DNA of 15,678 nt from Desulfurococcales archaeon (GCA_021163585.1 JAGGTW010000048.1:1-15678), one strand, 5' to 3'; positions 1 to 7,580 are shown, counted from the stretch's first letter. Notes: generated from the sequence alone by a model not told the origin. Made by a program: numbers and translations.

Positions 1-28
1 ATTAGGTGTTTTTGTTGTTTGATTTTGG

Positions 29-116
29 GCGGGGGTGCCCGAGCTAGGTCAAAGGGGGCGGGCTTAGGCCCCGCTGGCGAAGGCCTGCGTGGGTTCGAAT
101 CCCACCCCCCGCACCA
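29..116 (+). tRNA. tRNA-Leu (anticodon UAG)
   Basis: A complete class II tRNA folds here without an intron. The acceptor arms at 29-35 and 106-112 pair perfectly. The anticodon stem (58-62 with 70-74) closes the loop CTTAGGC, giving anticodon TAG, which reads CUA leucine codons. A long variable arm with a GGC-GAAG-GCC hairpin (76-85) is diagnostic of Leu or Ser, and the anticodon decides for Leu. The T arm is GTGGG-TTCGAAT-CCCAC. The discriminator is A113 and CCA is encoded (114-116). The promoter would lie mostly outside the window. Confidence 0.97.
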
Positions 117-222
117 AGGCATTCCTGTATAAATGAGTAGTTTTGACCTACTGTAATATAAGTAGTGTATGTAGTTCCTAAAGTTAATTTACTGGATATT
201 ACTGAAATTAGTGGGGCTCCTG

Positions 223-372
223 ATGAGTGAGGAGTATACATGCATTTGCAAATGCTACGTAACTGTCGAAGCTTTAGATGCAGAGAAAGCTGAGGAACTA
301 GCTATCATGTGCTTGGAAGAAGGTGAGGGCGACTGCATTGTTGAGGACTGCACGTGTGATTGTGAGAAGTGA
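223..372 (+). CDS. Cysteine-rich 49-residue protein, CxCxC...CxCxC
   Basis: I do not recognise this small protein. It has eight cysteines in 49 residues: C7, C9 and C11 near the start, C30, C38, then C43, C45 and C47 near the end. Between the cysteine triplets is a strand-like stretch (YVTVEA, 12-17) and an acidic helix-like stretch (18-34), so a beta-alpha-beta or beta-beta-alpha layout is likely. Alternating cysteines in two paired edge strands would point to one face and could hold a metal or Fe-S cluster; this is inference. The protein is strongly acidic with only three lysines and no arginine. It has no signal peptide or membrane segment. The SD is weak (GTGGGG about 6 bases before ATG). 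An in-frame GTG at 211 would add four residues. TATA-like stretches lie at about 127-134 and 152-162. The gene converges on DUF99 with a 20-base gap. Confidence 0.72.
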   Translation: MSEEYTCICKCYVTVEALDAEKAEELAIMCLEEGEGDCIVEDCTCDCEK

Positions 373-392
373 GTATCTTTAACCCATCACTA

Positions 393-986
393 TTACGTTT
401 CTCCATTAATTATTTTAAGTAGTACGGTATTCTTTGTGAGGCCTGAAGCCACTATATCAGCTAACCTGAGGGGCTCTGGCAGTGGCGAAACTGTCTGAAG
501 CTTAATTATATAGTTTAATGCCTTACTCACCTCAATATTAACTGTTGATATTCTAATGTCTCTCCAAGGTGTTGGTACCTTAACTGACTTGCTGTAAGTC
601 CTAGATATCACTCCATACCTCTCACGCCAGTCGCTGAAGTGTTTCTTAAGTGCTCTATATATTTTCTCTAAATTTAGGTCATGCTTAAAAATTACGGCTA
701 CGGGTATGCCCGTCACAGCACTTAGCTCTTCGGGGTCTATTACGTTAAAGCCAGCAATCGTCACACCATCCTGAAACACTATGTCGGCTACACCAACCCT
801 TCTAACCGCCCTTACCGCTGACTCGGTTCCGTCCAGCCCGTCAACAGTTACTAGCTCTAGCACTAGGTTCTCTACATCACTATTTATACACAGCACAGAA
901 GCTATTAACGTCTTTTTTCTCATTCCCTTGTACTCTATGGGGAAGTACCCGTCATCTATTCCAATACTTCTTAACGAATTCTTCAA
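393..986 (-). CDS. DUF99/UPF0215 (Endo_dU-type) nuclease-like protein
   Basis: This 197-residue protein matches the archaeal DUF99 family (UPF0215, also called Endo_dU), which has an RNase H/endonuclease V-like fold. A role in cleaving damaged DNA such as deoxyuridine or deaminated bases is the family-level expectation, not shown here. The family hallmark IGIDDG is at residues 8-13, followed by acidic positions D49, D52 (VDGLDG) and D73 (FQDGV) that could bind the catalytic metal. The start is TTG. Its SD, AGGTGATTTAAGG, lies inside the 3' end of cdc6, and the frame overlaps cdc6 by 35 bases. A later start would remove the conserved DDG, so the overlap is probably real. Co-translation with the replication initiator is likely. 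There are no membrane segments. Confidence 0.88.
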   Translation of the reverse strand: MKNSLRSIGIDDGYFPIEYKGMRKKTLIASVLCINSDVENLVLELVTVDGLDGTESAVRAVRRVGVADIVFQDGVTIAGFNVIDPEELSAVTGIPVAVIFKHDLNLEKIYRALKKHFSDWRERYGVISRTYSKSVKVPTPWRDIRISTVNIEVSKALNYIIKLQTVSPLPEPLRLADIVASGLTKNTVLLKIINGET

Positions 987-2163
987 GCCTTAAATCACCT
1001 GAAAGTGCCTTCAATACTGTTTGAGGTGAGACAGTTAATGCAGCCTGCCTCGTCTTGCCGTAGCGTCCCCTGTTGATTATTCTAGCATTGATTATCCCCA
1101 ACATATCAAGCTCACTTATTAAGTCACTGACTCTCCTCTGTGTCACTGGCTCGAGCCCCACTTTTCTGCACAGTTCCCTATACTTGACATATAGTTCTCC
1201 AGTACTTTCTACCCTACCTTCATTTACGGCGAGGGTAAATAGTATTAGCTTACCATGATAAGGCATAGTCCTTATCACATCTACCACCATGTCCCTCTCC
1301 AGCTCCTCGCGTGCTTTCTTAACATGCTCTACAGTAACTCCATCAGCTCCTTCTCGCTCAGCTATTTCGCCTGCAACTCTGAGTAGGTCCAGTGCTCTTC
1401 TCGCATCTCCATGTTCTCTGGCAGCAATGGACGCACAGTACTCTATCACGCCATCTTTAATGACTCCGTCCTTAAACGCTAGCTTAGCTCTTTCCCTCAG
1501 TATATCACTTAATTGAATAGCGTCATAGGGCGGGAAGACTATCTCTACCTCCCCTAAGCTGGACTTAACCCTCGGGTCGAGCCTCTCCATAAACTTTACA
1601 TCATTTGTTATACCTATTACAGTTACCTTACCCCTACTCAGCTCGTCATTTACACGAGTTAACCTGTATAGTAAGTCATCCCCTTGCTTTTTAACAAGAA
1701 AGTCTACTTCATCTAAGATAACTACGACCACCTTACCTATGATTTCTACGGCTTTAACAACTCTGCTAAACACCTCAGCTGTAGACAGCCCCGTAAACGG
1801 TATTTTTATTTTAAGGCTACCTGCAATATTCCTTAAGACCCTGTAGGTGGTGTCCTCGTGCCTGCAGTTAATGTAGGTATAAAGAAATGACACACCCTTA
1901 AGCTTGCCAGCGTACTCATTAACCTTCCTAATTACGTACTTCGTCACTGCTGTCTTACCTGTTCCTGTCAGGCCGTAGATAAATACATTACTTGGCCTCT
2001 CTTCATTGAGAAGTGGAGCTAGGATATTTGTTAGCTCTTTGATCTGTTCTTCCCTGTGAGGCAGTGAATCAGGAACATAATCAGGTCTTAAAACCTCTCT
2101 GTTAGCAAATATGGCTGATGATCTCTTCGCTAGTATATTCAGTATAATGTCATCTAACTTCAT
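952..2163 (-). CDS. cdc6: Orc1/Cdc6 replication initiator ATPase
   Basis: This AAA+ protein binds origins and recruits the MCM helicase in archaeal DNA replication. Walker A is GLTGTGKT at 64-71, Walker B VVVILDEVD is at 146-154, sensor 1 is N187 (GITND), and sensor 2 is in GDARRALD (252-259). A winged-helix DNA-binding domain occupies roughly 295-390. The length of 403 residues is normal for the family. The N-terminus (NREVLRPDYVPDSLPHR) resembles the Orc1-1/Cdc6-1 class, the paralogue usually encoded beside an origin; this is from memory, not an alignment. The ATG has a strong SD (GGAGGGAG). I see no convincing ORB or mini-ORB repeat in the 78 bases upstream. The downstream DUF99 gene overlaps its end, so the two probably share an mRNA. 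Confidence 0.96.
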   Translation of the reverse strand: MKLDDIILNILAKRSSAIFANREVLRPDYVPDSLPHREEQIKELTNILAPLLNEERPSNVFIYGLTGTGKTAVTKYVIRKVNEYAGKLKGVSFLYTYINCRHEDTTYRVLRNIAGSLKIKIPFTGLSTAEVFSRVVKAVEIIGKVVVVILDEVDFLVKKQGDDLLYRLTRVNDELSRGKVTVIGITNDVKFMERLDPRVKSSLGEVEIVFPPYDAIQLSDILRERAKLAFKDGVIKDGVIEYCASIAAREHGDARRALDLLRVAGEIAEREGADGVTVEHVKKAREELERDMVVDVIRTMPYHGKLILFTLAVNEGRVESTGELYVKYRELCRKVGLEPVTQRRVSDLISELDMLGIINARIINRGRYGKTRQAALTVSPQTVLKALSGDLRLEEFVKKYWNR

Positions 2164-2208
2164 TCTCTACTCCCTCCACAAGCACCACAGGTAATTTCTG
2201 GCTGTACT

Positions 2209-2244
2209 AGCTTAAAAGTCCGCTGCGATATAAGCTAACGCTTA
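2209..2244. repeat. Nested TAAGC/GCTTA inverted repeats
   Basis: AGCTTA (2209-2214) and TAAGCT (2231-2236) form an inverted repeat with a 16-base spacer. The second copy also pairs with GCTTA (2240-2244) as TAAGC-TAAC-GCTTA, a 5-bp stem that includes the antiporter stop codon. The element lies between the cdc6 promoter and the end of the antiporter. It could be a weak terminator hairpin or an operator, or chance in AT-rich DNA. Confidence 0.35.
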
Positions 2245-3402
2245 GATCCTTCTCAACCTGGTTATTAGGTTAAATATTACTGGTATTACTGTCGATGTAA
2301 ATAGTGAAACAGCTACGACAGCACTGAATAAGTCTTGAGTTATTATGCCGCGTTCAAGTGCTACTAAAGCAACTGCAGGCTCTATGGACCCCCTCACATT
2401 CATCGCCAGTCCCAAGGTTATGGACTGTGCAGGTCTGCTCCAAGGAGCTGACGTTACTGCTACGCCTATAAACTTCCCAGCAAATGCTATGCCTAATATG
2501 ATCAGTGATAATGGACTAAGGAGTTGGCTCACTAGTGTGTTATAGCCTATGTACACGAAAAATATCGGTATTATGAAGAACTCAAGCACTGTGGACATTC
2601 GTAAGACGAATTCCTCAACCCTAACCGTATACATAACTGTAGGGTCATGGACAAGTCTCAGCATTCCGATTATTAGTCCAGCAATGTAGGCACCAAATAT
2701 CTCGCTTATACCTAATACATGGGCGGCGTAAACCATGCCGAAAAAGATTACTGACGAGAGAAAGAGTAGGTAGTCCCAATTAACAACTAACGGATAAATT
2801 AGGCGAGGCACGTACTTTGTCACTAGAGCTATTACGGTCACCGATACTATGAAGAAGCCCATTAGCCTGAGTAATTCATATGATACGTCAGCTATTTCAC
2901 CTAGGATTGCACCCCTGAGTAGCGACATGAACAAAATCGCTAAGATATCATCTATGAATGAAGACATTACCAGAATCCTTCTGAACTCATCGCTCACCTC
3001 GTAGGAGTGCTCAAGCATTACTACAACAATTTCTGTTGCCGTGTTACTGATGGCAATAGCTATTACTAGTGCTGGAAGCAGCTCCAACTTCATGTACGTT
3101 GTGAGTAGTACTACAGCGAGGAATATTGTTAGCCCCACACCTCCACACGTTATTACTAAAGACTTACCCAAGTACTCCCTAATGCCCTTGAAATCTACGT
3201 TAAGCCCTGTGTAGAAGAGTAGAAAGAAGAACGTTAGAGTGACTAGGTCTTCAGGCATGCCACCACTTATTAGATTCAGAACCGAAGGTCCAAGAATTAT
3301 CCCAGTTACTATGTAAGCTGTTATAGCAGGTATTTCAAATCTATCTAGGATAAACGCCATTAGTCTTGCGATCAATATTGCTAGTATTAGCTCAATTAAC
3401 AA
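2242..3402 (-). CDS. Cation/proton antiporter, CPA2 (NapA/KefB-like) family
   Basis: This integral membrane protein of 386 residues has about 12 hydrophobic helices and should exchange Na+ or K+ for H+ across the cytoplasmic membrane. Residues 24-41 carry the CPA2 N-terminal helix (IPAITAYIVTGIILGPS). SNTATEIVV (119-127) fits the unwound crossover helix. The ion-binding pair is D151-D152 in FIDDILA, and K310 (AGKFIGV) fits the charged partner known from NapA. A conserved MNVRGSIEPAVALVA stretch is at 334-348. The paired DD suggests electrogenic exchange; this is inference. It lacks the C-terminal RCK/TrkA domain of Kef channels. The start is TTG: the only nearby ATG is out of frame, an in-frame stop lies two codons upstream, and TGAGGG gives an SD about 12 bases before. 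Ion preference cannot be read from the sequence. Confidence 0.92.
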   Translation of the reverse strand: MLIELILAILIARLMAFILDRFEIPAITAYIVTGIILGPSVLNLISGGMPEDLVTLTFFFLLFYTGLNVDFKGIREYLGKSLVITCGGVGLTIFLAVVLLTTYMKLELLPALVIAIAISNTATEIVVVMLEHSYEVSDEFRRILVMSSFIDDILAILFMSLLRGAILGEIADVSYELLRLMGFFIVSVTVIALVTKYVPRLIYPLVVNWDYLLFLSSVIFFGMVYAAHVLGISEIFGAYIAGLIIGMLRLVHDPTVMYTVRVEEFVLRMSTVLEFFIIPIFFVYIGYNTLVSQLLSPLSLIILGIAFAGKFIGVAVTSAPWSRPAQSITLGLAMNVRGSIEPAVALVALERGIITQDLFSAVVAVSLFTSTVIPVIFNLITRLRRI

Positions 3403-3473
3403 CTTTCATATTCCCTCAAAGGAAAACGTCCTTCATTTTAATTCTCTGACTTTTAACTTAGATACTAGCGCAC

Positions 3474-3743
3474 CTACTTCCCCTGAGCCTCGGACTCAGC
3501 CACTACTTGATCGACGCTGTGTATTACGCCGCCAAGCCTCTCAATAACCTCTCTTATGTCGTCGAAGTCTATGCTCTCGCCCTCAACCGTAATTGTGAGT
3601 GTTATTGTTTCGACATCTATTTCATTAACTACTATTGAGACTCTCCTAACTCCATCAAGCTCTGTCAGTGATTGAGCTAGTTCAACTATTGATGGACCCT
3701 TCAGTGGTTTTAACACATCAAGAACTAATCTCTTTATAACCAA
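3474..3743 (-). CDS. DUF211 family protein
   Basis: This 89-residue protein is a member of DUF211, a small archaeal family with a ferredoxin-like fold and no agreed function. The pattern fits: an opening strand (IKRLVLDVLKP, 3-13), helix (SIVELAQSLTEL), strand (GVRRVSIVVNEID), a strand with alternating polar residues (ETITLTITVEG) and a second helix (FDDIREVIERLGG). It is soluble, with no Cys or His metal site. The start is TTG with SD GGTGGTGGGAAAG upstream; no ATG is available near the conserved beginning. A TATA-like stretch ACTATATTAAG (minus strand, about 3772-3782) sits about 30 bases before the start. It seems to be transcribed alone. Confidence 0.88.
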   Translation of the reverse strand: MVIKRLVLDVLKPLKGPSIVELAQSLTELDGVRRVSIVVNEIDVETITLTITVEGESIDFDDIREVIERLGGVIHSVDQVVAESEAQGK

Positions 3744-3771
3744 CTTACTTTCCCACCACCTGTATTAATGT

Positions 3772-3782
3772 CTTAATATAGT
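3772..3782 (-). promoter_or_regulatory. Putative TATA box for the DUF211 gene
   Basis: The minus strand reads ACTATATTAAG here, a good match to the archaeal TATA element. It is placed so that transcription would begin a few bases before, or within, the SD of the DUF211 gene. The rest of 3744-3838 shows nothing else recognisable. Confidence 0.5.
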
Positions 3783-3838
3783 ATTCTTAAAGATTACTCC
3801 TAGTGAGAACAGCTTAGTTTTAACTTAGAAGCTCTACG

Positions 3839-4024
3839 TCATCTTATTCTCTCCCTATTAACCTTACGTGATGACCAGGAATACCTCCTAATACGTCTTG
3901 AGCGTCCAAACCCGCAGGCTGCACAGTATCCCTTAGCTACGTTGTATGCGTGGCGACCACATCTCCTACACCTAATGTGGGTCTTGCCCTTACTCCTCTT
4001 ACCCATTGAAGGAGTGCCCTTCAC
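3839..4024 (-). CDS. rpl37e: 50S ribosomal protein L37e
   Basis: This 61-residue, very basic zinc-ribbon protein belongs to the large ribosomal subunit. Zinc ligands are C19 and C22 (CRRCG) and C34 and C37 (CAACG). The N-terminus [10 protein letters not shown] and the tail [16 protein letters not shown] are hallmarks of the family in archaea and eukaryotes. The start is GTG, preceded by GGGGTGA, and gives exactly the canonical N-terminus. It lies 5 bases after the LSm stop on the same strand, so the two are co-transcribed. An LSm-L37e pairing is a known conserved archaeal arrangement. Confidence 0.97.
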   Translation of the reverse strand: MKGTPSMGKRSKGKTHIRCRRCGRHAYNVAKGYCAACGFGRSRRIRRYSWSSRKVNRERIR

Positions 4025-4029
4025 TTAAG

Positions 4030-4257
4030 TCACCCCTTCTCTGCTGGCGAAACTAGAATTACGTTTTCACCGCGTATTATGACAGTTCCTAATTTTTTGG
4101 CTTCACCACTGCTGATTTCATCTGCGTCCTCAAGTACTATGTTTAGGTGCTGATCGAAGCTCTTTAATTTCCCTCTTAGTAGCTTGTTACCTCTGAGCTT
4201 GACTAGCACGACCGAGCCAAGATTTTCACTTAGCAATCTTTGCGCCGCATCACTCAT
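4030..4257 (-). CDS. Sm-like archaeal protein (LSm/SmAP)
   Basis: This 75-residue Sm-fold protein is expected to form a homo-heptameric ring that binds U-rich RNA. The Sm1 motif spans about 15-46, with the RNA-contacting set D35-x-H37-x-N39. Sm2 spans about 57-71, with R62-G63 (IIRGEN). Length is typical of SmAP1. The ATG start has SD GGGAG about 7 bases upstream. It is the first gene of a two-gene unit with rpl37e. A TATA-like CTTTAAAAAG on the minus strand near 4290 fits its promoter. The short region up to 4331 is shared with the divergent PUA gene. Confidence 0.96.
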   Translation of the reverse strand: MSDAAQRLLSENLGSVVLVKLRGNKLLRGKLKSFDQHLNIVLEDADEISSGEAKKLGTVIIRGENVILVSPAEKG

Positions 4258-4331
4258 GTTGTTACTCCCAACACCTTAGAGATTCTTACTTTTTAAAGCT
4301 ATACGTTAATAGTTAGGGAGGACTACTAATT

Positions 4332-4850
4332 TTGAGTGAGAGTTTGCGGTACTATCCGCTCAGACGTAAAGATCTAAGTAAATTTAAGAAATTGGTAGAA
4401 AGTGAATTCCCCGGGCTTTACGGGCTCGTCAAGGAATGTAAGTTAGGGTATAAGGTAGTTAATGAAGACATCGCATTAATAGCGTTTTCAGACCTACCCG
4501 TACTAGCTCAGGTAAAGCGTGAGGTCATTCCCACCTTAGTTGCCGTTAAGTTGAGTGGTATGGATAGCCTTCCATACGCCGTAGTTGATGAGGGAGCAGT
4601 CAAGCACTTACTCAATGGCGCTGATGTTATGGCTCCTGGGATAATAGAAGTAACAAGCTTTAGTGTGGGTGATGTGGTCTCAGTGTGGAACCCCAGCAAG
4701 ACTACACCATTAGTAATTGGGAAGGCACTGATGTCCCCCAATGAAATACTCACTAAGAAACGTGGGAGAGCTATAAGAAACATTCACTACGCAGGCGATA
4801 AGGTCTGGAGGCTGACCCTACAATTCATTCAGCAAGTAAAGAATAAGTAG
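4332..4850 (+). CDS. PUA-domain RNA-binding protein (DUF1947/MCT-1-like)
   Basis: This 172-residue protein has an N-terminal domain (1 to about 78) like the DUF1947 module and a C-terminal PUA domain (about 79-160). The PUA signature covers VVDEGAVKHLLNGADV and the following APGI (84-104). The architecture matches archaeal relatives of eukaryotic MCT-1/Tma20, which act on the small ribosomal subunit in translation initiation and recycling. The exact role here is inference. The start is TTG with a strong SD (GGGAGGACT, 4316-4324), and an upstream in-frame stop (TAG, 4314) leaves no room for a longer protein. tRNA-Ala follows 47 bases downstream on the same strand. Confidence 0.9.
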   Translation: MSESLRYYPLRRKDLSKFKKLVESEFPGLYGLVKECKLGYKVVNEDIALIAFSDLPVLAQVKREVIPTLVAVKLSGMDSLPYAVVDEGAVKHLLNGADVMAPGIIEVTSFSVGDVVSVWNPSKTTPLVIGKALMSPNEILTKKRGRAIRNIHYAGDKVWRLTLQFIQQVKNK

Positions 4851-4867
4851 CGAGAAAGAAGAAATAG

Positions 4868-4873
4868 TTATAA
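4868..4873 (+). promoter_or_regulatory. TATA box of tRNA-Ala
   Basis: TTATAA lies 25 bases upstream of the mature tRNA-Ala 5' end, the spacing expected for an archaeal TATA element driving a transcript with little or no 5' leader. Confidence 0.65.
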
Positions 4874-4897
4874 CCCCTTTCACAAACCTTACTTTAC

Positions 4898-4974
<77 letters not shown>

Positions 4975-4981
4975 TAAGCCC

Positions 4982-5563
4982 CTAACTTAACTTCTGTTGC
5001 GCTATGTCTCCTCTAAGCACTGCCAGCAACTTAATGTAATACGTTATGAAAGCCGCGATAGAAACGAGCTCCGGTATTGCCGCACCCCTAGGTATGCCGC
5101 AGACAAAGTGAAGAAACCATATTACTAGGCTAATGATTACGGCCGCTATTGCTGTTACCGACCTAAAGCGGATGGAGTACACCACTAGAAAAACCGCTAA
5201 CATGAGGAAAAATATTATTGAAACAATAAAGTGCAGGGTACCGTAAACTTCATCAAATACTGCAATTAATATTAAATTAAAGCCTGATGAAGTAAGTAAT
5301 AACCCAAATAATTTATCTACATCAATCATATAATACACAGCATGAATACCTACAATGAAACCTCCAAGACATAACCCTAGATTGAATATTGGTGCTACGC
5401 TACTCCTCATAGCATGACCTAAGTCACTCAACGCATTATTAGCTATATTAAACCATGGGGAATAAAGTATTGCTGTACCGATGAATACTAGAGGAATCAC
5501 GACTCCTACAATACCTAATGTTATGAAAGTACTTGGCCTCCAGACCAATGCATTCACCACCAT
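4982..5563 (-). CDS. DUF998 family membrane protein
   Basis: This 193-residue hydrophobic protein has six likely transmembrane helices and no soluble domain. The NNALSDLGH motif (about 41-49), a following N-x-GL stretch after the second helix, and overall size place it in DUF998, a widespread membrane family without a firm function. It is unlikely to be a transporter with a known motif. The ATG has no SD before it, but a TATA-like TATTATAG lies about 27 bases upstream (minus strand, near 5590), so the mRNA may be leaderless. An alternative start is TTG at codon 6 with GGTGGTG as SD. The gene stands alone, converging on tRNA-Ala. Confidence 0.85.
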   Translation of the reverse strand: MVVNALVWRPSTFITLGIVGVVIPLVFIGTAILYSPWFNIANNALSDLGHAMRSSVAPIFNLGLCLGGFIVGIHAVYYMIDVDKLFGLLLTSSGFNLILIAVFDEVYGTLHFIVSIIFFLMLAVFLVVYSIRFRSVTAIAAVIISLVIWFLHFVCGIPRGAAIPELVSIAAFITYYIKLLAVLRGDIAQQKLS

Positions 5564-5630
5564 AGCTAAAAACGTTGAATTAACTATAATAGCATCTATT
5601 ATGAATTATGACCTGCTCGAGATACAGGCA

Positions 5631-7571
5631 CTATATGACTAAAGCCAGTGAATCAAGTACCCTAGGCATGTATATTTCTACATTAGGTGGCAATGCCTTA
5701 CCCTGTAACTTCCTAGCTATAGACCTAGCGAGGGCTTCAATAGCGCTCGGCTCCCCGTGATTCAGTATTACCCTCTTAGGTTTAGGAGATATATTCGCTA
5801 AGAATGCAAGTAGTTGTCTGTGGTCTGAGTGACCTGAGAACCCCTCAACTGCGTGAACCTCCATGTTAACTCTCACTATCTCCAGCCTATCGCCGACGAT
5901 CAGGTGTATCTCCCTTAAACCATCTCTTATCTTCCTACCTAGAGTACCCTCTACCTGGTAGCTAACGAATATCAGTGAGTTCTTAGGGTCTGGCGCCATC
6001 AACCTGAAGTACTCGACTGCAGGTCCCCCAGTGAGCATTCCTGAAGTAGCGACTATAATACAAGGCTCGTCAGCCTCCACGAGTTCAGCCCTAGCTGTTT
6101 TACCTTCCAGTATCTTAAAGGCTCTGTAAGTGAAGGGGTTCTCACCTGAGTATATTTTATCCCTCAACTCCCTCGAAAGTAGCTCCGGATATGCCGTATG
6201 TATTGCTGTAACCTCATTAATCATGCCTTCAATGTATACTGGTACCTCAGGCAATATGCCTGATTGCATGGCGTTAGCTATGACAACCATAACTTCCTGC
6301 GCCCTACCAACAGATAGGGCTGGAATTAAGACCTTTCCTTTACGTCCAATGGTTTTACCAATAATTTCGATTAATTCCTTCTCAGCCTGCTCCCGGGGTG
6401 GTTGAACAACACCACCATAGGTTGACTCCATTATGAGTGTGTCAACCCTCGGGAACTCCGTGTTCGCTTTGTTCAGCAACCTTGTCTTACCAAACTTAAA
6501 GTCACCAGTATATACTATGTTGTGCAGTCCATTACCTATGTGCAGGTGAGCCATGGCTGACCCAAGCACATGTCCAGCATCATAGAGGGTTAGCCTAATA
6601 TCAGCTGTTATATCAGTTACCTCACCATACCTTAGCGGTATAGTATGCAGTAACATCTTGTGAACATCCCTAATGTCGAATGGGAGGGACTTGCCCTCCC
6701 TCTTAGATATGTCTAGGAGATCCAGCTGAAGCAGTATCATTAAGTCTCTCGTGGCTTGAGTCGTGTAGACAGGCCCTTCATACCCGTACTTAAATAGGAA
6801 TGGAACTAGCCCGCTGTGATCTAAATGTGCGTGAGTCACAACAATAGCATCTAACTCCTCAGGTCTAACACTCAATGCATCTAACCTAGGCATGGCTTGT
6901 TTATGTAGCGGCGCACTCGGGTTAAATCCGAAGTCCAGAAGCACCTTACTTTCCGCTGTCTCAACCAGTATCGCCGACCTCCCTACTTCCTGGAAGCCAC
7001 CTAAAGCAGTGACCCTGACGTACTGATCCTTGAACAGCGTCTGCCTATGGATTCTCTCACCTATTGCCCTCAAGATCTTTAAGCGCTCATCAGATTCATT
7101 GACTAAGTACCTTAACGCGGCCTCAAGAATCTTAGACTTTAGAGGAGGCTTCCTCACTATCCTTGGTCTCCAGCCAGTTACCTGAAAGACCATTCTATAG
7201 AGGAGCTTGTCGTCCTGAAAGAATACCTTTGGCTCCGGAGTCTTAATGACTACTTCACCAAGCACCTTATCGAAAGTGATGTCATCCTCATCTACTGACG
7301 CATCATGCGGCAGCAACGACACGATTTTCTTTAAGGCCTCTCCTTCAGGCAGTCTAGACGTTTCGTCAACTCTAACAACTATTCTCTTACGTATGGTCTT
7401 AGCCAGGGTCTTTATTATCGACTCATTCTCAATTATGAACTTTACGTTCCTCACATAGATAGCTATCTCAGGCCCTTCAAACTCTATCTTAGTTACCTGG
7501 GCTTCATGAGGTATCTTCTTAAATATCTCCTCTCTTATTCTAGCTCTAACCTTATCAACAAGGACGACCAT
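5631..7571 (-). CDS. aCPSF1/FttA beta-CASP ribonuclease
   Basis: This protein belongs to the archaeal CPSF73-like family, shown in other archaea to act as a ribonuclease that terminates transcription at U-rich sites. The 646 residues fit the usual order: two N-terminal KH-type RNA-binding modules (about 1-145), then metallo-beta-lactamase and beta-CASP domains. Zinc and catalytic motifs are intact: HAHLDH (247-252), H334 (DAGH), D357 (TGDF), E382 (MEST), SGHSDH (579-584) and H605 (LNHGEP). The family dimerises through its C-terminus. The ATG is 9 bases after the psmB stop, with SD GAGGTAG inside the psmB end, so the two form an operon. It is soluble, and no key residue is missing. Confidence 0.96.
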   Translation of the reverse strand: MVVLVDKVRARIREEIFKKIPHEAQVTKIEFEGPEIAIYVRNVKFIIENESIIKTLAKTIRKRIVVRVDETSRLPEGEALKKIVSLLPHDASVDEDDITFDKVLGEVVIKTPEPKVFFQDDKLLYRMVFQVTGWRPRIVRKPPLKSKILEAALRYLVNESDERLKILRAIGERIHRQTLFKDQYVRVTALGGFQEVGRSAILVETAESKVLLDFGFNPSAPLHKQAMPRLDALSVRPEELDAIVVTHAHLDHSGLVPFLFKYGYEGPVYTTQATRDLMILLQLDLLDISKREGKSLPFDIRDVHKMLLHTIPLRYGEVTDITADIRLTLYDAGHVLGSAMAHLHIGNGLHNIVYTGDFKFGKTRLLNKANTEFPRVDTLIMESTYGGVVQPPREQAEKELIEIIGKTIGRKGKVLIPALSVGRAQEVMVVIANAMQSGILPEVPVYIEGMINEVTAIHTAYPELLSRELRDKIYSGENPFTYRAFKILEGKTARAELVEADEPCIIVATSGMLTGGPAVEYFRLMAPDPKNSLIFVSYQVEGTLGRKIRDGLREIHLIVGDRLEIVRVNMEVHAVEGFSGHSDHRQLLAFLANISPKPKRVILNHGEPSAIEALARSIARKLQGKALPPNVEIYMPRVLDSLALVI

Positions 7572-7580
7572 ACTTAACTA

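Noticed and set aside
29..116. tRNA-Leu as an integration (att) site
   Set aside because: No copy of its 3' end recurs in the window and there is no integrase or other mobile gene.
44..241. Leftward open frame of 65 residues over tRNA-Leu
   Set aside because: Its C-terminal half is the antisense translation of the tRNA, a familiar false gene, and no SD or family signal supports it.
221..292. C/D-box sRNA (TGATGA at 221-226, CTGA near 290)
   Set aside because: The spacing and missing D'/C' pair do not fit, and the region is better explained as the start of the cysteine-rich gene.
2164..2241. Replication origin next to cdc6
   Set aside because: Orc1-1 genes often flank an origin, but I see no ORB or mini-ORB repeat and no clear AT-rich unwinding tract with repeats in this short gap. 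An origin could lie outside the window.
5610..5632. Hairpin terminator after aCPSF1 (CCTG...CAGG around CTCGAG)
   Set aside because: The stem is only 4 bp and no U tract follows. Archaeal terminators depend mainly on U-rich runs.
6130..6405. Rightward open frame inside aCPSF1
   Set aside because: It is a shadow of the strongly conserved leftward gene, with no SD and serine-rich low-information sequence.
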